Below, piece after piece: positions 11,594 to 23,563 of a stretch of 64,000 bases of DNA (its first letter is position 1; each line of letters starts with the position of its first letter). The notes below the pieces were generated by a model that worked only from the letters and a program-made list of their open reading frames with translations, was not told where the DNA came from and did not search any database. The position numbers were made by a program, and so were the translations under genes. This stretch comes from Coffea arabica (Eukaryota > Streptophyta > Magnoliopsida > Gentianales > Rubiaceae): NCBI RefSeq assembly GCF_036785885.1, contig NC_092329.1:5146001-5210000 (forward strand), read 5' to 3'.

Positions 11594-13137
11594 ATTATTA
11601 TTATTGTGATTTACAGATTTCTGACATAATACAGTTCGTTTTCGTCTAAATTAAAGCACAAGAACTCCAGAAATAACGAGTCCACCTAGTTGAGGGAACA
11701 TCGGTTTACTCATTGACTGGAATGCTGCTCAACGTACAAAGACGCGGGTGATGGCCGTGAGGTATTTCATAACCAAAGAATGATTTTACAATTTCGGACA
11801 CATCCGTGTGTGAATTGTGAAACTGAAACTGTGGTATCTATCCAGTGTCAAAGTGCATGGATGCGTGAACAAATCTAGCCCCACGACTGTTATCGCCGGT
11901 GCAATCAATATAAAGGGGCACATGAGGGGCCGACTTTCTTGTTTCACTGTTGCAAGATGACTGGTAGAAAGGGAGGAGGTTGAGCATCTTCTGATTTGGT
12001 TTTTACTCGTACTTGATTCTGGAGACTTGGCGAAAGGGAGGCCTTTCTGCATCTGTGTGAAGACGCCATGCCATGATCTGAATTAGCTCAGATGCAATGG
12101 TTCAGGGGTGGTTTTGAAGGGAATCCGCATCTTTGTCAGTGTGATCACCAGTTGATGCAACTTCCAGGCTGCCCATCCCAATCCATTTCTCAGCAGCAGC
12201 TCCCTCAGAAATTCCTTCTGTTGACAAACTGCACTAAATAATGCCTACTTGGCGCAAGTCCTACTCCACCTATACTTGGCGCCAGTCCACAAAGTTGAAA
12301 AACCCCAGTCCCTGGGGGATTTGGTCAGTCAAATCTTGTAAATCCCTTTAATTCTTTTATCTATACACTGACTAGTATATCCTTCTGGGGGAAACGGCAG
12401 CAATCAGGTAAAAGCGTTCACATGGGAGTTAATTTTCGGATGCTTTGAACCAATACAGTAGTATATAGAGTGCTGGTGAGCATTATATTATTATTGTTTG
12501 CCTGGCCAGGGAGAATCAGTTGGGGTTGTCAAAAAAAAAAAAATAAAGGGATGAATTCGCAAAGCCGCCGAAAATGCTAAAGAGAAACCAGCCCTACTAT
12601 CGGCAATTGCATGGAACTAATAAATAAAAATTCGAATGGACCCCCAAGTCTCAGAGAGTCGGACTCCTCTACTATCAGTACTGGTTCTATAATTTTTATT
12701 TTAGGAGCACTCAGACACCGCGAAAACACACGCTGGCTCATAGGTTTCTATAAGTCGGCCCCCTCTGTACTACATCTAACAAATCTTGTTGGAAGTCAAA
12801 AACATATATACAGGCTTAGTCGATACCCCAGGTCAGATTTGCCTTCCTCTCATGTACCGGGTGGTTCCTGCAGAGACCTTAGCGCTCGAGCAGTTTTCTT
12901 CTAGTATTATAATCCTGGAAATCATCTCAAAAACAGTTTTAAAAACAAATTACCAGCCATTAACTCTCTAAACAATATCCAAAAATAAGATGAGAATAAA
13001 ACTAACTCCGGCAGGTTCAAAATTCCAATCTATCATTCGAAAACTCAGTTCTAGAATCTAATTCCTTCCCTACGAAAGATATTGAAATCTTGATTCTATC
13101 AAAAACTCATTTCTTCCATTCTCATCACTTCACGCGC

Positions 13138-16100
13138 TCAGGAAACGATGCTGTCACTCAGGGAAAGTGAGGCTAGCTGATCAGCTGGGCCGCTTGCCTG
13201 CTGAACATTCTGCAGGACCTCCATTGCCTCAGCAACTTTTGCCTTTAAAGCATCTGGTGATTCCAGTAGATGCAAGACCTCTGTCTGGTCCATCTCCAGA
13301 AGCATGCCTGTAACTTTGGCTGCATATTCAGGCTCCAGCTGATCAACCAATGGATACAGATTTTCACCCAACATCTGCCGCATAGAAACATGTTAACAAC
13401 CATCTAGACAAAACCTATTTACTGAAGCTTCATATAAAATGTTATATCCTACCGTGCGTTGCTGTTCTGGGGATGCATTTGCAAGTGCAGATGCCAGAGC
13501 GGTAGCTGGCATTGGCTGACCAATGGCACCTTCTCGGGGAAGCGTCCCACCCATGTCATATGGAGAGAGAACGCCTCCTGCTACACCAGGCATTCGCACA
13601 TCAGGAACACTGCGGCCAGGTGGATACCTAAACATCCGTCCCCTTGGTAGCATCTGACAAACAAATATTTGACCTTAGTTCTGTTACACGAAAAAATACA
13701 TACATAACATATACAGTAAGAGACCAACCTGCTGCTGCATCAATGGCACTGGCTGCTGGGCTTGTTGCATTGGCCCTGCTCCACGCCTTCCACCAGGCCG
13801 CTGGCCTTGCTGGACCAGTGGCACAAAGAAATTTGGCAAAGGAGCTCCACCAGGTCGCATTCCAGGTACAAGCTGCTGCTGATATCCAAATCCAGCCTAA
13901 AAATGCTTATCCCATTTAAGAGTAATGCCACAAGAAGAGAAGAAAAAAAAAAGAACAAAAGGAAGGGGGGGGGGGAGGCGGGGAGGGGAAGAAATGTAAT
14001 GGCAAATACAGCAGTCAAAGGACAAACTATAACCTGTGGAGGGATTATAGTAGGAGGAGCTTGCCCATAATATAGATGTTGTCCAATAGCAGGACCACCA
14101 GGAGGATAGAGAGGCATTCTAGGAGCAATAGTTGGCCCTATTGCAACAGGCCTCATTTGCGCAAACTGAGCCTGCATTAACATCAAAATGATGAAGTCTG
14201 TCAAGAATTACAGTACCACATTCAGTCTAAGCCACACAAAACACGCTTCTGCAAGGCATTGTCATAACGATTCAGCTATGACAAATTGCAGCACATAATT
14301 ACTACTATTTCTGCTTTAGGTCCCATGGAACCCTTAAATTTCAGAAACGAAAATTTGAGACCAAAACTGAACAACAAATACAGCAAAACAGGTAAGCTCA
14401 AAATCCAGTATACATGTAAGCTGAGAATGCTAAAAATCTAAATGGATATGACAACTAAATTATTGAACTTTTTAAGCACTATTAAGAAAATTCAACCATC
14501 AACCATCCACTCATATTCTAATAGACATTGTGCACTTTTTTCTTATGACTGACATAACCAATGAAAATAGAGATTTGACACCCAGAATATGCAAAAGGAT
14601 GCAAATAACAGCATTTGGCAAGGAGAGTCTCATGCAGGAAAAATCAATATGCCATATGAAAGCATGTTAAATTAAGTGCCATCAGGCGAAGAATTCTTAT
14701 ATGTCATCCACAAAAGCAACCAGAAAACATAAATAAAAGCAGCAAAGGAGAAATCTCCTGAAAGCACGAGACCTGTAATCTTGCTCTTCGCTCTTCTTTC
14801 CTCTGCGCCAGTGCAACATAAAGTGGCTTGCTGATCACCATCTTTCCATTCATCTCAGAAAGCTATTAACAAGAAGGAAACAACCTAGTTAGCTTCTCGC
14901 CATTCCCCATATAATAGAAACATAATCTAATTTATCATCGTACAGCTCTAGAAGCTTCTTCAGGAGTTGTGAAAGCTACAAAACCTGATCCTCTGCTAAT
15001 ACCACTAGGATCCCGCATAACCTAAAACAAATCAAGAATGTAGTTAGGAGGACATGAACAAACCAAGGTGAACATTTGAAGGACACTCCAACATGGAGAG
15101 ATGGAAAGGAAGAATAGGACAAGAGGATCAATTAAAAAAAAAACTACAGAGATTTGAATATGCACCTTGCATGAGGTTATGGTGCCAAAATCCGAAAACA
15201 GTTCCTTAAGTTTATCATCATCAATGCTGTCATCCAGGTTCTTTACATATAAATTCAAACCTTGATATTTGTCTACCACTTCCTTTGCCGTTTGCTCAAA
15301 TTGACTCTTGAGCTCTTGCTCTCTTTCAGACTTCTTTTGGGCTTTTCCAACATACCACTCCTTGTCATCATATTTTTTTCCATTAAGAGCATCAACAGCT
15401 TTGGCAGCATCATCTGCATTCTCAAAGTTGACAAACCCAAAACACTTGGATTTTCCATCTGCATCCCTCATCACCACTGCACTAGTGATTGCTCCATGCT
15501 CCCCAAAAATTTTCTTTAGATCATCATCTGTGGTAGACTCTGATAGATTTTTCACATAGACATTGTTAAATTTGGTCCTACTGAAGGCGGACTCTCTCTC
15601 CTGCTTACGAAGGAACTGACCAACATACACTTGCTTATCGTTAATAAGCATTCCATTCAACTTATCAATGGCAGTCTGAGCAGATTCTGCATGGTCAAAT
15701 TGAACAAAACCATAACCCTTAGATTGGCCATTGCCGTCAGTAGCTATCTTGCATGAAAGAATGTTGCCAAAGGTTGAGAATGTATCATGCAAAGCTTTGT
15801 TGTCAATTGCCTTGTCCAGATTCTGCACAGACAAGAACAATTCAATACTCCACACAAAGCATGCATAAGACAATGGCATAGTACAGTAACATTTAACCCT
15901 GGTGGTGCTTTAAGAATATAAAGCATAAAATCTCAAGAGAGAAAGAACTGTACAACACTGTTTTATTAATTCTTCAAGATCACAGAATTAGGCTAGAAAA
16001 TTTACAATGCACAGCATAGTTCAATCAGATTTGATGCTCATGGGCCAAAGGAGGCTACTGAAGTGTACTAGAACAAAGCAAATAATCTAAAAACTGAAAT

Positions 16101-17409
16101 TTGTTCATTGCTTTATCAACAATAAAAAATTTTTAATCCATGTCATGCCAAGTGAGACTATACCCAGAATAAACAAAGGGACCCGCATGGTGCATTAGAT
16201 AGGGGCAAGTAATAACCCTAATAACTGAAAAGTTATTTAGCATCGTTATTCATTTAATACTAATTGCACAGCAACCCTAGCAACATGCCTTGGCAGTGCT
16301 ATACTCAAGCCTGATCAATGAATAATGATGGACAGTTGACAATTGATAATACCTTGATAAAGATATTTGCAGTCCCACTCTTACGGATGCTAGGGTCTCG
16401 ATGAGAGTACATGATCCTGATCGACTTGCCATTGATAGGAGTGAAGTTTAACACATCCATTGCCCTTGTAGCTGAAACAAAGAAAAACGGTATTGGTAGT
16501 AAATTTAATGGAAATGAACTTCAGGTAGAAAACTTAAATAAACAGACAAAGAGATGCAATCATATCGCCAAGAAATCAGTAAAAAGAATATCAAGTAAAT
16601 TTACACAGACTAGTGTACATTACTTCTCTCTAACATTTGGATGGTAATAGACAAGCAGCAGCCTACGTGTGGAGCCGCAAAAGGAAGGTGATATAAAATC
16701 AACCTATAAAAGCAAAGGAAAGGGTAGCAATATTTATTTTTCATCTATCCATAAACTACAAACAAAGCTAATAGATAGACTTATCGCCAGAATTGGAGCC
16801 ACACCCGAATCAAAGTGTCAAACTGAAAATAAATTAACAGCAATAGCTGACCAGCTTACAGCTGACTTGCGTTGTTCAAAAACCTAAAAATTCTAAACTT
16901 TAGGCACAACACGCAATCTTGTCAAGCATCCAGAAGTATGCCTACCCATCAATTATCACACACCAAAGCATAAGACGTTAAAGAATACCCTCATGCAAAA
17001 CATACATTCCAACAAAATCCACAATGCAAGTCCCTATATCGTAGAAAATCATTCATATACATAAATGCCAGGGGAACTTATACAGGAAAAAGAGAACAGA
17101 AAAGAAGAAACAAGCTTTACCATCCTGAGGATTGCTATAGTTGACGTAGCCATAGCAGAGTGAGCGGCGAGTGCTGAGGTCCCTACAGACCCTTACCGAA
17201 ACCACTTGTCCCACCTGGTTGAACAGATCGTACAATTGGGAGTCCGTCACGTTGACGTCCAGGTCACCCACGTAAAGCGAGGTTGACAAAAACTGATTCC
17301 CTCCACCAATGGGAGCCGCTGCTGCCGCCACAGCAGCACCACCAGCCGGAGCCGCCACTCCATTCAGCCCAGCTGTCACTCCCGCATTCTGCACCTGAAT
17401 CTGCGCCAT
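13138..17409 (-). CDS. PAB: Cytosolic poly(A)-binding protein
   Basis: Nine coding exons (17121-17409, 16353-16471, 15166-15822, 14944-15021, 14773-14862, 14034-14171, 13729-13896, 13453-13653, 13138-13374) give 1977 bases and 658 residues, normal for plant class II-type PABPs. It binds mRNA poly(A) tails and bridges to translation and decay factors. There are four RRMs: about 44-122 ([11 protein letters not shown]), 132-208 ([20 protein letters not shown]), 223-299 ([18 protein letters not shown]) and 326-402 ([26 protein letters not shown]). A proline/glutamine/glycine-rich linker follows. The C-terminal MLLE (PABC) domain lies within 581-650 and contains [28 protein letters not shown]. The N-terminal leader is alanine- and glycine-rich. 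All splice joints are GT-AG and in phase. The PAB2/4/8 paralogue cannot be chosen from this alone. Confidence 0.95.
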
Positions 17410-17860
17410 TTTTTCCTTTTCTCAAAAATAAAACTTATTTAATTTCCCCCTCCTAAATTACTATGACTGTAATTTTTGGGGAAATTAAAGAAAAGGCGGA
17501 GGGCGTGATGAAATTGGGACAAAAATATAAAATCGTCGGAGGATCCGAACGAACAATGAAGACGATGGATAGATAGAGATGATTTTTACTATATATCAAT
17601 AGATTTTGTATTAAAAAGAAAAAGAAAAAAAAAAGAAGGAGATGAAGAAGAAGAAGAAAAAGGGCAAAAAATTTTGGTTTTTTTTTTGGATTTTACGGCA
17701 GGGGAGGGCAGGGGGAACTGCACCGCAACAGGCGAGAAGACAACAGTGAGGTTTATAATGAAGCACCCAAACGGTGGTGACGTATGAGAAACCCTAACGG
17801 GGTTAGGTCTCCACCGTTGGATTCTAATAGGGGTCCCACTTGGCGGTTACATTTTAGACT
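17410..17860 (-). promoter_or_regulatory. PABP leader and promoter region
   Basis: Upstream of the PABP start, the sense (minus) strand has a long pyrimidine tract (about 17605-17670, CTT and T runs) bordered by A-runs. A telo-box AAACCCTAA lies at 17789-17797 on the plus strand. Such motifs are common upstream of translation-machinery genes. A transcription start was not determined. Confidence 0.4.
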
Positions 17861-18223
17861 GAACGGTGAGATAGATTCACGATTCGGTTTCAGTTTGCTT
17901 GTGGACGCCGTTAGATGTTTTTGATCAACATTTCAGGTTCAGTTTGATTGTGACACGTGGGGAAATGTGCATGGGAGTTTTAGTAGCGTGGTTGAATCTA
18001 GCCGTGGGCTAATGTCATCTGTCGGCTGTATTCCTCTCACTTTTGTACAATCTACGAAAGAAAACTACGTAGTATTTTCATGTCTATCATTTCCTTCCTC
18101 AAGAAAAACATTTCTATCTTTTGGTTTCGATATATAGTATTAAAAATCAATCGTTTTTGCTGGGGGAAATGACAGAACATGAAAATGTCTATATGTGAGA
18201 AGTGAAAGCCCAAATAAACACGA

Positions 18224-18372
18224 ATGTTTGGATAGTAGATTATTTAGGATAAATTTTTGAAAAAAAATACTATGTCAATTTTTTTGATGTAATATATGTA
18301 AGATAAAATGGTGATAAAAAAATATGTTTATGATACAACTAAATAAATTTGTGTAAATAATTCACTATTCAA
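18224..18372. mobile_element. TGTTTGGAT MITE family, copy B
   Basis: Begins ATGTTTGGATAGTAGATTAT, has the core GATGTAATATATGTAAGATA followed by AATGGTGAT, and ends in CACTATTCAA, a decayed inverted terminus. It is diverged from copy A. Confidence 0.6.
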
Positions 18373-19383
18373 TTTCCCACTCTTTTGATCATTGATGAAT
18401 ATTTTTGTTACAACCACTCCATGACAAATTCTTCTGTCAATACGGGGACTAAACCACCATCGGACTAGACGGCTGTACGCACCGTGCACCCGTCTGGATT
18501 TTTTTAGGAGAGCCATTTTTTAATGTGGCGAATTTGCCTCCCACCCCACTAAGCTTTAATGCATTGATGGTCGCCACTAGCCCAAAGACCGGTGATTTTT
18601 TAAATTTCTACCTTGATCGAATTTTTTTTTTTGAAATCAAAAGAATTGAAACTTTTGAAAAGGATAAGTCATACAAACTTTATTTGATTAATATGTAACT
18701 TAAGAACGAGTACAAACTAAGACATAATAGCTGTCAAGCTATTGAGATGAAAAAAAAGGAGAAAAGAGATCACAATTCCCACTTGTGACAAAATATTGTC
18801 GAGGTGATGAGTAGGTACCCTTGTGATTGAGACGATGATTTCTTTGTTTTCTTTTTTTCTCCCTCTTTTTTTTTTTTTTTTATTTATAACCAGGTCTGAA
18901 CTTTGATATACAGGTATAGTGGTATGATGGATGGACGAAGAAAAGCCCTAATATTCCGAAGTCGCTTAGTATGATAAATTAACAATTGGTCTCTGCGTTA
19001 GTTTGGCCAGAGATCATTAATTAACTGACGATTAATTTTGATGGTTTGGAATTGTGTGTGTTAAGAAGTATTGAGACAGGGAAATCCCGTAGACAATCAA
19101 CTAATCATGCATGATTTAAACGACCTTCATGAATACAAACTCATTGCAGCTTGACATATACGTCTCTGAGCTCATTTCCATGGACTTAAGTGCAATTTCA
19201 ATTTTGACCTTTTATTTTTCCTTTTAGCGTATGATTTAAAGTAAATCAGGTTTTCAGATACGTTTTTTGGACAGGGACAGGGACATGGAGCAGGCGGTTA
19301 AGTTATCAAAAGAAAGGTAGTAAAAGCAAGATCTATTAGCAACAGGTGTGGGACGCCGTGCATGGATCCTGAAGTATAAGGCT

Positions 19384-19522
19384 TTATTTAGATTGCTTTT
19401 TTCTGGACTTTTTGTAGAAAAATTATTATAACGATTTGATATATGTAAGATAAAAAAAGTGATTGAAAAATATGTTCACAAAAAATGTAATAATTTTTTT
19501 TTTGAAAATTGCAATCCAAACA
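19384..19522. mobile_element. TGTTTGGAT MITE family, copy C
   Basis: Left end TTTAGATTGC and right end GCAATCCAAACAT are inverted repeats. The core ATATGTAAGATAAAAAAAGT matches the family. Confidence 0.65.
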
Positions 19523-19629
19523 TAGCGGTTTTCCACCAAAAAGCATGAAGAATTCTCTAGGCATGGTGTGTTTTGTAGATCAATGAAGTGTTAATCTACC
19601 AGTAATCATTTGAAGAAGAACCGTAAAAT

Positions 19630-19760
19630 GAATCATTTTCTAGAGTTTTTGTATAAAAATCGTATTATTGTGATTTAATATATGTGAAGTAAAAAGTTGA
19701 TTGATAAATGTATTCATGAAAAAACGTAAAAATTTTTGTGTGGAAAATAGCTTTTCCGAA
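19630..19760. mobile_element. TGTTTGGAT MITE family, copy D (decayed)
   Basis: It shares the order of motifs (TTTTTGTATAAAAATCG, GTGATTTAATATATGTGAAG, AAAAAGTTGATTGATAAATG) with copy C, 110 bases upstream, in the same orientation. The ends are poorly preserved. Confidence 0.5.
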
Positions 19761-19877
19761 CAACAAGGACATTGTATAGCCTCTAACGAACTGAGCACAG
19801 GAAGAAAACCATAAAGAAACTATTCTTAATTTTCTTCAGGTATACTAACACTTACCAATGGAGATGTACAATTATTA

Positions 19878-20445
19878 GGGATAATATCAGAAACCTCCCT
19901 TGAGGTTTCTCCTAATATCACTTGATACCCCTAAGATTTTTGAAATATCGTTTACCTCTCCTAATAATTGCAAAAAGATTGTATTAACCTCCATTTGACA
20001 CATAATTCATATATCAAATAAACGGAACTCAAAAATTTTTTTTTAAAAAAGTCACTTTTTTATCTTTCTCTTTTCTCCATCATTCTTTTCTACTCATTTT
20101 TTGGATGACTATACAATATTTTATTTATAAATTATAATAAATTAAATTTTTTATCTTATATTTTTTGTAATTGTAATAAAGTGGAGTATGATTTATTTGC
20201 TTATTTTGAGTTGATTTTTATAATGATTGGTATAATTTAATGGTTTAAGCAAAGGTTCAGAAGATGTTGAAAAAAAAAAATAAAAGTTCATAAGAAATCG
20301 GTTTTGAGCATATAGAGTTAAATTGGTGCAAGTGTATTTCTCTTCAAATATCTTTTGTTAAATCGGTAAGTGATGTTTTTAAAACCTTGGGGGGTTGCCA
20401 AGTGATAATAAGGAAAATCTCAAGGGAGGTTTCTGATATTATCCC
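19878..20445. mobile_element. Mutator-like MITE with 9-bp target duplication, copy 1
   Basis: A 568-base element. The left terminus GGGATAATATCAGAAACCTC and right terminus GAGGTTTCTGATATTATCCC are perfect inverted repeats, and the similarity continues inward through ATCACTTG. Flanks CAATTATTA (19869-19877) and AAATTATTA (20446-20454) match at 8 of 9 bases, a 9-base target duplication typical of Mutator-like elements. There is no coding capacity. Relatives are at 51657 and 61198. Confidence 0.85.
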
Positions 20446-21747
20446 AAATTATTAAACTATGTGGCCGTTTAAACTTTACTCAATCAAAACGAATTTGATT
20501 TGATTATGTTTAAAGCCTAATATATGCATTTAGAAAGAAAAGTTGCACCAAAGCTTTACATGCAACGTTATTAAAGCAGATGTCATCATCATCTTCAGAT
20601 GACAATCGGACTAGCAGCTGGCGCCGATCCGTCCAATAAATGATTAGTTATACTTTAGGTCAAATTTGAAAGGTAATGTAATTTCATAGGCCAATCATTA
20701 AGGATTAGAGCTAAGAATATGAATGATTACATGCACTAAACCTTGTGTGTCTCAGGTGGAATTAGTCAATAATCATACGCGGCGTTGCAGAACCACACCC
20801 GGGCCGAATTAATCCCATCCCTCATTAACCAATCGACCAGAAATTATGCTAAACTGACTAAGAATCATCAAGAAAAATACAAAAAAAGTTAATAAAAGGT
20901 GCGGTCTTGATCAGCAGGGTAAAGCTACAAATACGACCATGCTGTGGACATCAGCTTTACATGAAACGTCAAATATTAAAGAAGAAAGAAATGGACATGT
21001 AATTCCCTCCACCCAAGATAACTGTATACAAACCAGACTTCTCTAGTCTAGTAGTAATTTAAATTCTAGGATCCCTTTCCCAACTCCTTAATTTCCCACC
21101 AACAACATGTCATAACTATAACTGATCTTCGACCCCACAAACCACTACTGGAAATATACACAAATGTGCAAGGCCCTGAATGAATTTGTTGGTTAGCAAA
21201 AGTCGCACAAAAAAAAAAAAAAAAAAAACAATTCTAGCTAGTTGAACTTGAGTAGTGTATATATTGGCATTCCAATTTAGATTTCATTGATTGATACTGT
21301 TTCATGAAAGGCAAGACACAAACCATCTTTATCAGTTTTGAAGTCTAAAATAGTAGTACTACGTGGGAAGTGGGAGTAGGATATGAACGGAAGATGGAGG
21401 TTCGTGGACTTCAGTGTCCTACTGTCACGGTTTCGTAACTTTTAACCTAAAAGCTAAGGAAAACAAAATCGCTATAGTCAAAAGGACCGATCAGCCGCGA
21501 CAGAATATTGGGAAAAAAGAGTCGTGGTAGTAGCAACATTTTCCAACGAGAGACAGAAACACTTTGGTTTCAGGTTAGGAACAGAATAAGGAGGATCAGG
21601 ATCATGATCAGGGTACAAAGATACAATACTTGTCTTTCTTCTTTCCCGAAACAAAGAAAGAAAAAAAGCAAGAAAAGTACTGCATGAAATTAAGCAAATT
21701 ACAACTGAAACCGAGATGAAAGATTCTTGAATTTTGCCTTGAAGTTT

Positions 21748-22097
21748 TCATCTGTTCTCTGGGTGCAATGGGAAGAGTTCTAGGGTCCTATCTCCCTCAT
21801 TTCTACAATATCTCTTGTCCTCTTCCAAGCATTCAAAAGTCCATGACCTGCACTTTCTCTTGTAAGGACTATCTTCCTCTCTCCCAAAGTCTCCCTACAC
21901 AAATTAACATGTCCTCAACATGTTAAGCACTTCATTTTGACTTTTTGAGCTAGCAGCACATCATAATGTATACCCTAATGAAGTAAAACCAAAAAATGAC
22001 AACTTTTTTTTTTGTACGGAATTATATATCTTCAGACTAGGGAGATTAAAGTCTTAAATTCTTGATAAATAACTATACCAACTTCAAACTCTCCAAA

Positions 22098-22151
<54 letters not shown>

Positions 22152-22860
22152 GGTTAAGAACAAAAACAAAATCAATTATGAAGATGAGACGTACCCTTGA
22201 CTCGTGTGTTAAAGAACTACTAATGGTAGTGGTGGTGGTGACACCAGGAGCTCTTGGACTATGGTTAAGGCCGAGATTATTGCGCTTTTGCTTCTGTCTC
22301 TCGCGTGCTTTGTGGTTTTGGAACCAGTAAAACACATTTTTCCCCTCTATCTTTCCATACTTTCCCAGCTGTGCCGTGATTTGTTCAATTTGTTGAGCAT
22401 TTGGAGTCCTCATGCCCCCTCTGTACAGCATTTCTAGTATACCTATTTGCTCTTGGGTTGGATTCCACCTCGTCCCTCCCGGGTGTGTATCCACCTGCAT
22501 GTCAAATCATCATAAGCTCAGCAACTATATTTCCAGTATCCTTAAACAAGTTCATCGCCGAAACTAGCTACATGCTTGACGTCCTTTGTAAGTTACTGCC
22601 ATGCAATACATGTACGTGAATTAATTGAGGGTCTGAAATTGTTAAATTACATGGGCAGTTTCTCTCTTGTCGTCTGAGGATCCAAGCTTTCTGGGGCCGC
22701 TTTCAGGTCTGATGAAGCTCTTGAGATCGAAAGGGGGGACGGTGGTGGGAGTACTGTCGGTGTTGGAGAGCTTGGGCGCAAGAGGGCGTAAACGCTTGCA
22801 GCCAAGCGTGAGGGATGGTTCATGCTCCCAAAATCCACGTGCAAACTGATGCACCTTCAT
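21748..22860 (-). CDS. WOX4: WUSCHEL-related homeobox protein WOX4
   Basis: Homeodomain transcription factor that in Arabidopsis maintains the vascular cambium downstream of TDIF/PXY signalling. Three exons, 22651-22860, 22195-22494 and 21748-21894, give 657 bases (218 residues), all joints in phase 0. The N-terminus [10 protein letters not shown] and the [11 protein letters not shown] block are WOX4 hallmarks. The homeodomain, about residues 77-141, contains [37 protein letters not shown]. Exon 3 encodes [18 protein letters not shown] and ends with the WUS-box TLELFPLH (207-214). It is shorter than the Arabidopsis protein (251). An ATG nine bases upstream (22869, giving MGSMKVHQ) is also possible; I chose 22860 because family members begin MKVH. 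Intron 2 carries a long TA repeat. Confidence 0.95.
22098..22149. repeat. (TA)n microsatellite in WOX4 intron 2
   Basis: About 25 uninterrupted TA units lie some 45 bases downstream of the donor of WOX4 intron 2. This is a likely length-polymorphic site. Confidence 0.95.
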
Positions 22861-23110
22861 GCTTCCCATGGGTGCCAATTTGATGATGAAAGTGTAGCAA
22901 TTATATAGAAGGATGAAGGAAAGAAAGAAAGAAAGAAAGAAAGGAAGGAAGGAAGAAAAGAAAGTGGGAAATGAGGTGGTGCCTAGAAGAACCAAGACCA
23001 AATGATGAGGTGAGGTTGACTTGGGATTTCCATTTCAAAAAAAGAAAGAAAAAGTGATCTGGAGCAGAGAAAAAGAGAGAGTGAGTGTGTGATGTAGAAA
23101 AATGTGCTAT
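22861..23110 (-). promoter_or_regulatory. WOX4 leader with TTTC/TTCC repeat
   Basis: Directly upstream of the WOX4 start, the plus strand has GAAA units turning into GGAA units (about 22918-22958), i.e. a pyrimidine-rich tract on the sense strand. It is probably in the 5' untranslated region or core promoter. A second GA-rich stretch lies at 23040-23095. Confidence 0.5.
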
Positions 23111-23516
23111 CATTGTATTAGTGCATTGAGCGTGTGGATGAGTGCTAGCTGTTGTAATTGGTCTTGTAGTATCAGAAAATTTTCTGTATTTAAGACTGAT
23201 TGTACGATCAGTCTCAGCCAAGTTACCCACGGGAGGCTATATTGAATTTAATTAGACTGGTGATATTTATATGATTGTCGTTCCATATTATATTATTCTG
23301 GCACATATCAAAATTGAAGAAGTATGGTACATATAGATGGACGCCCATGTAGATGTAGGAGGTGTTTTTAATCAACACTTCCAAGAACGAAATTTACACA
23401 CTGTAATTGATTGGTAATTTTAGGACAAAAGAATCATGTATTTCAAGGACTTGTGCTCTTTAATTGCTAATTTAACTTAGATTTTCTGAGCGCCCTAAAA
23501 TTTAAAGATATTGATG

Positions 23517-23524
<8 letters not shown>

Positions 23525-23560
<36 letters not shown>
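23525..23560. repeat. (TA)n microsatellite
   Basis: About 17 TA units, bordered by GTGTGT-type sequence. Confidence 0.9.

Positions 23561-23563
<3 letters not shown>

Larger units (their letters stand above)
9720..13137. other. Spacer between the NAC and PABP genes
   Basis: The first 100-200 bases should hold the NAC leader and promoter. The last several hundred bases before 13137 are probably the 3' untranslated region of PABP. In between are three small TIR elements, listed separately, and AT-rich sequence. The open frames at 11786-12052 and 12611-12971 have no recognisable motif. Confidence 0.5.
17861..21747. other. Spacer between PABP and WOX4
   Basis: About 3.9 kb without a supported gene. 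It holds three TGTTTGGAT-family MITE copies, one 568-base Mutator-like MITE, and poly(T) and poly(A) runs (18864-18882, 21209-21228). The stretch next to 21747 is probably the WOX4 3' untranslated region. Confidence 0.5.

Noticed and set aside
13740-14204. 154-residue frame across PABP exons 6 and 7 read through the intron
   Set aside because: Conserved PABP sequence stops at the intron border (14034) and resumes at 13896, so the run-through part is intron.
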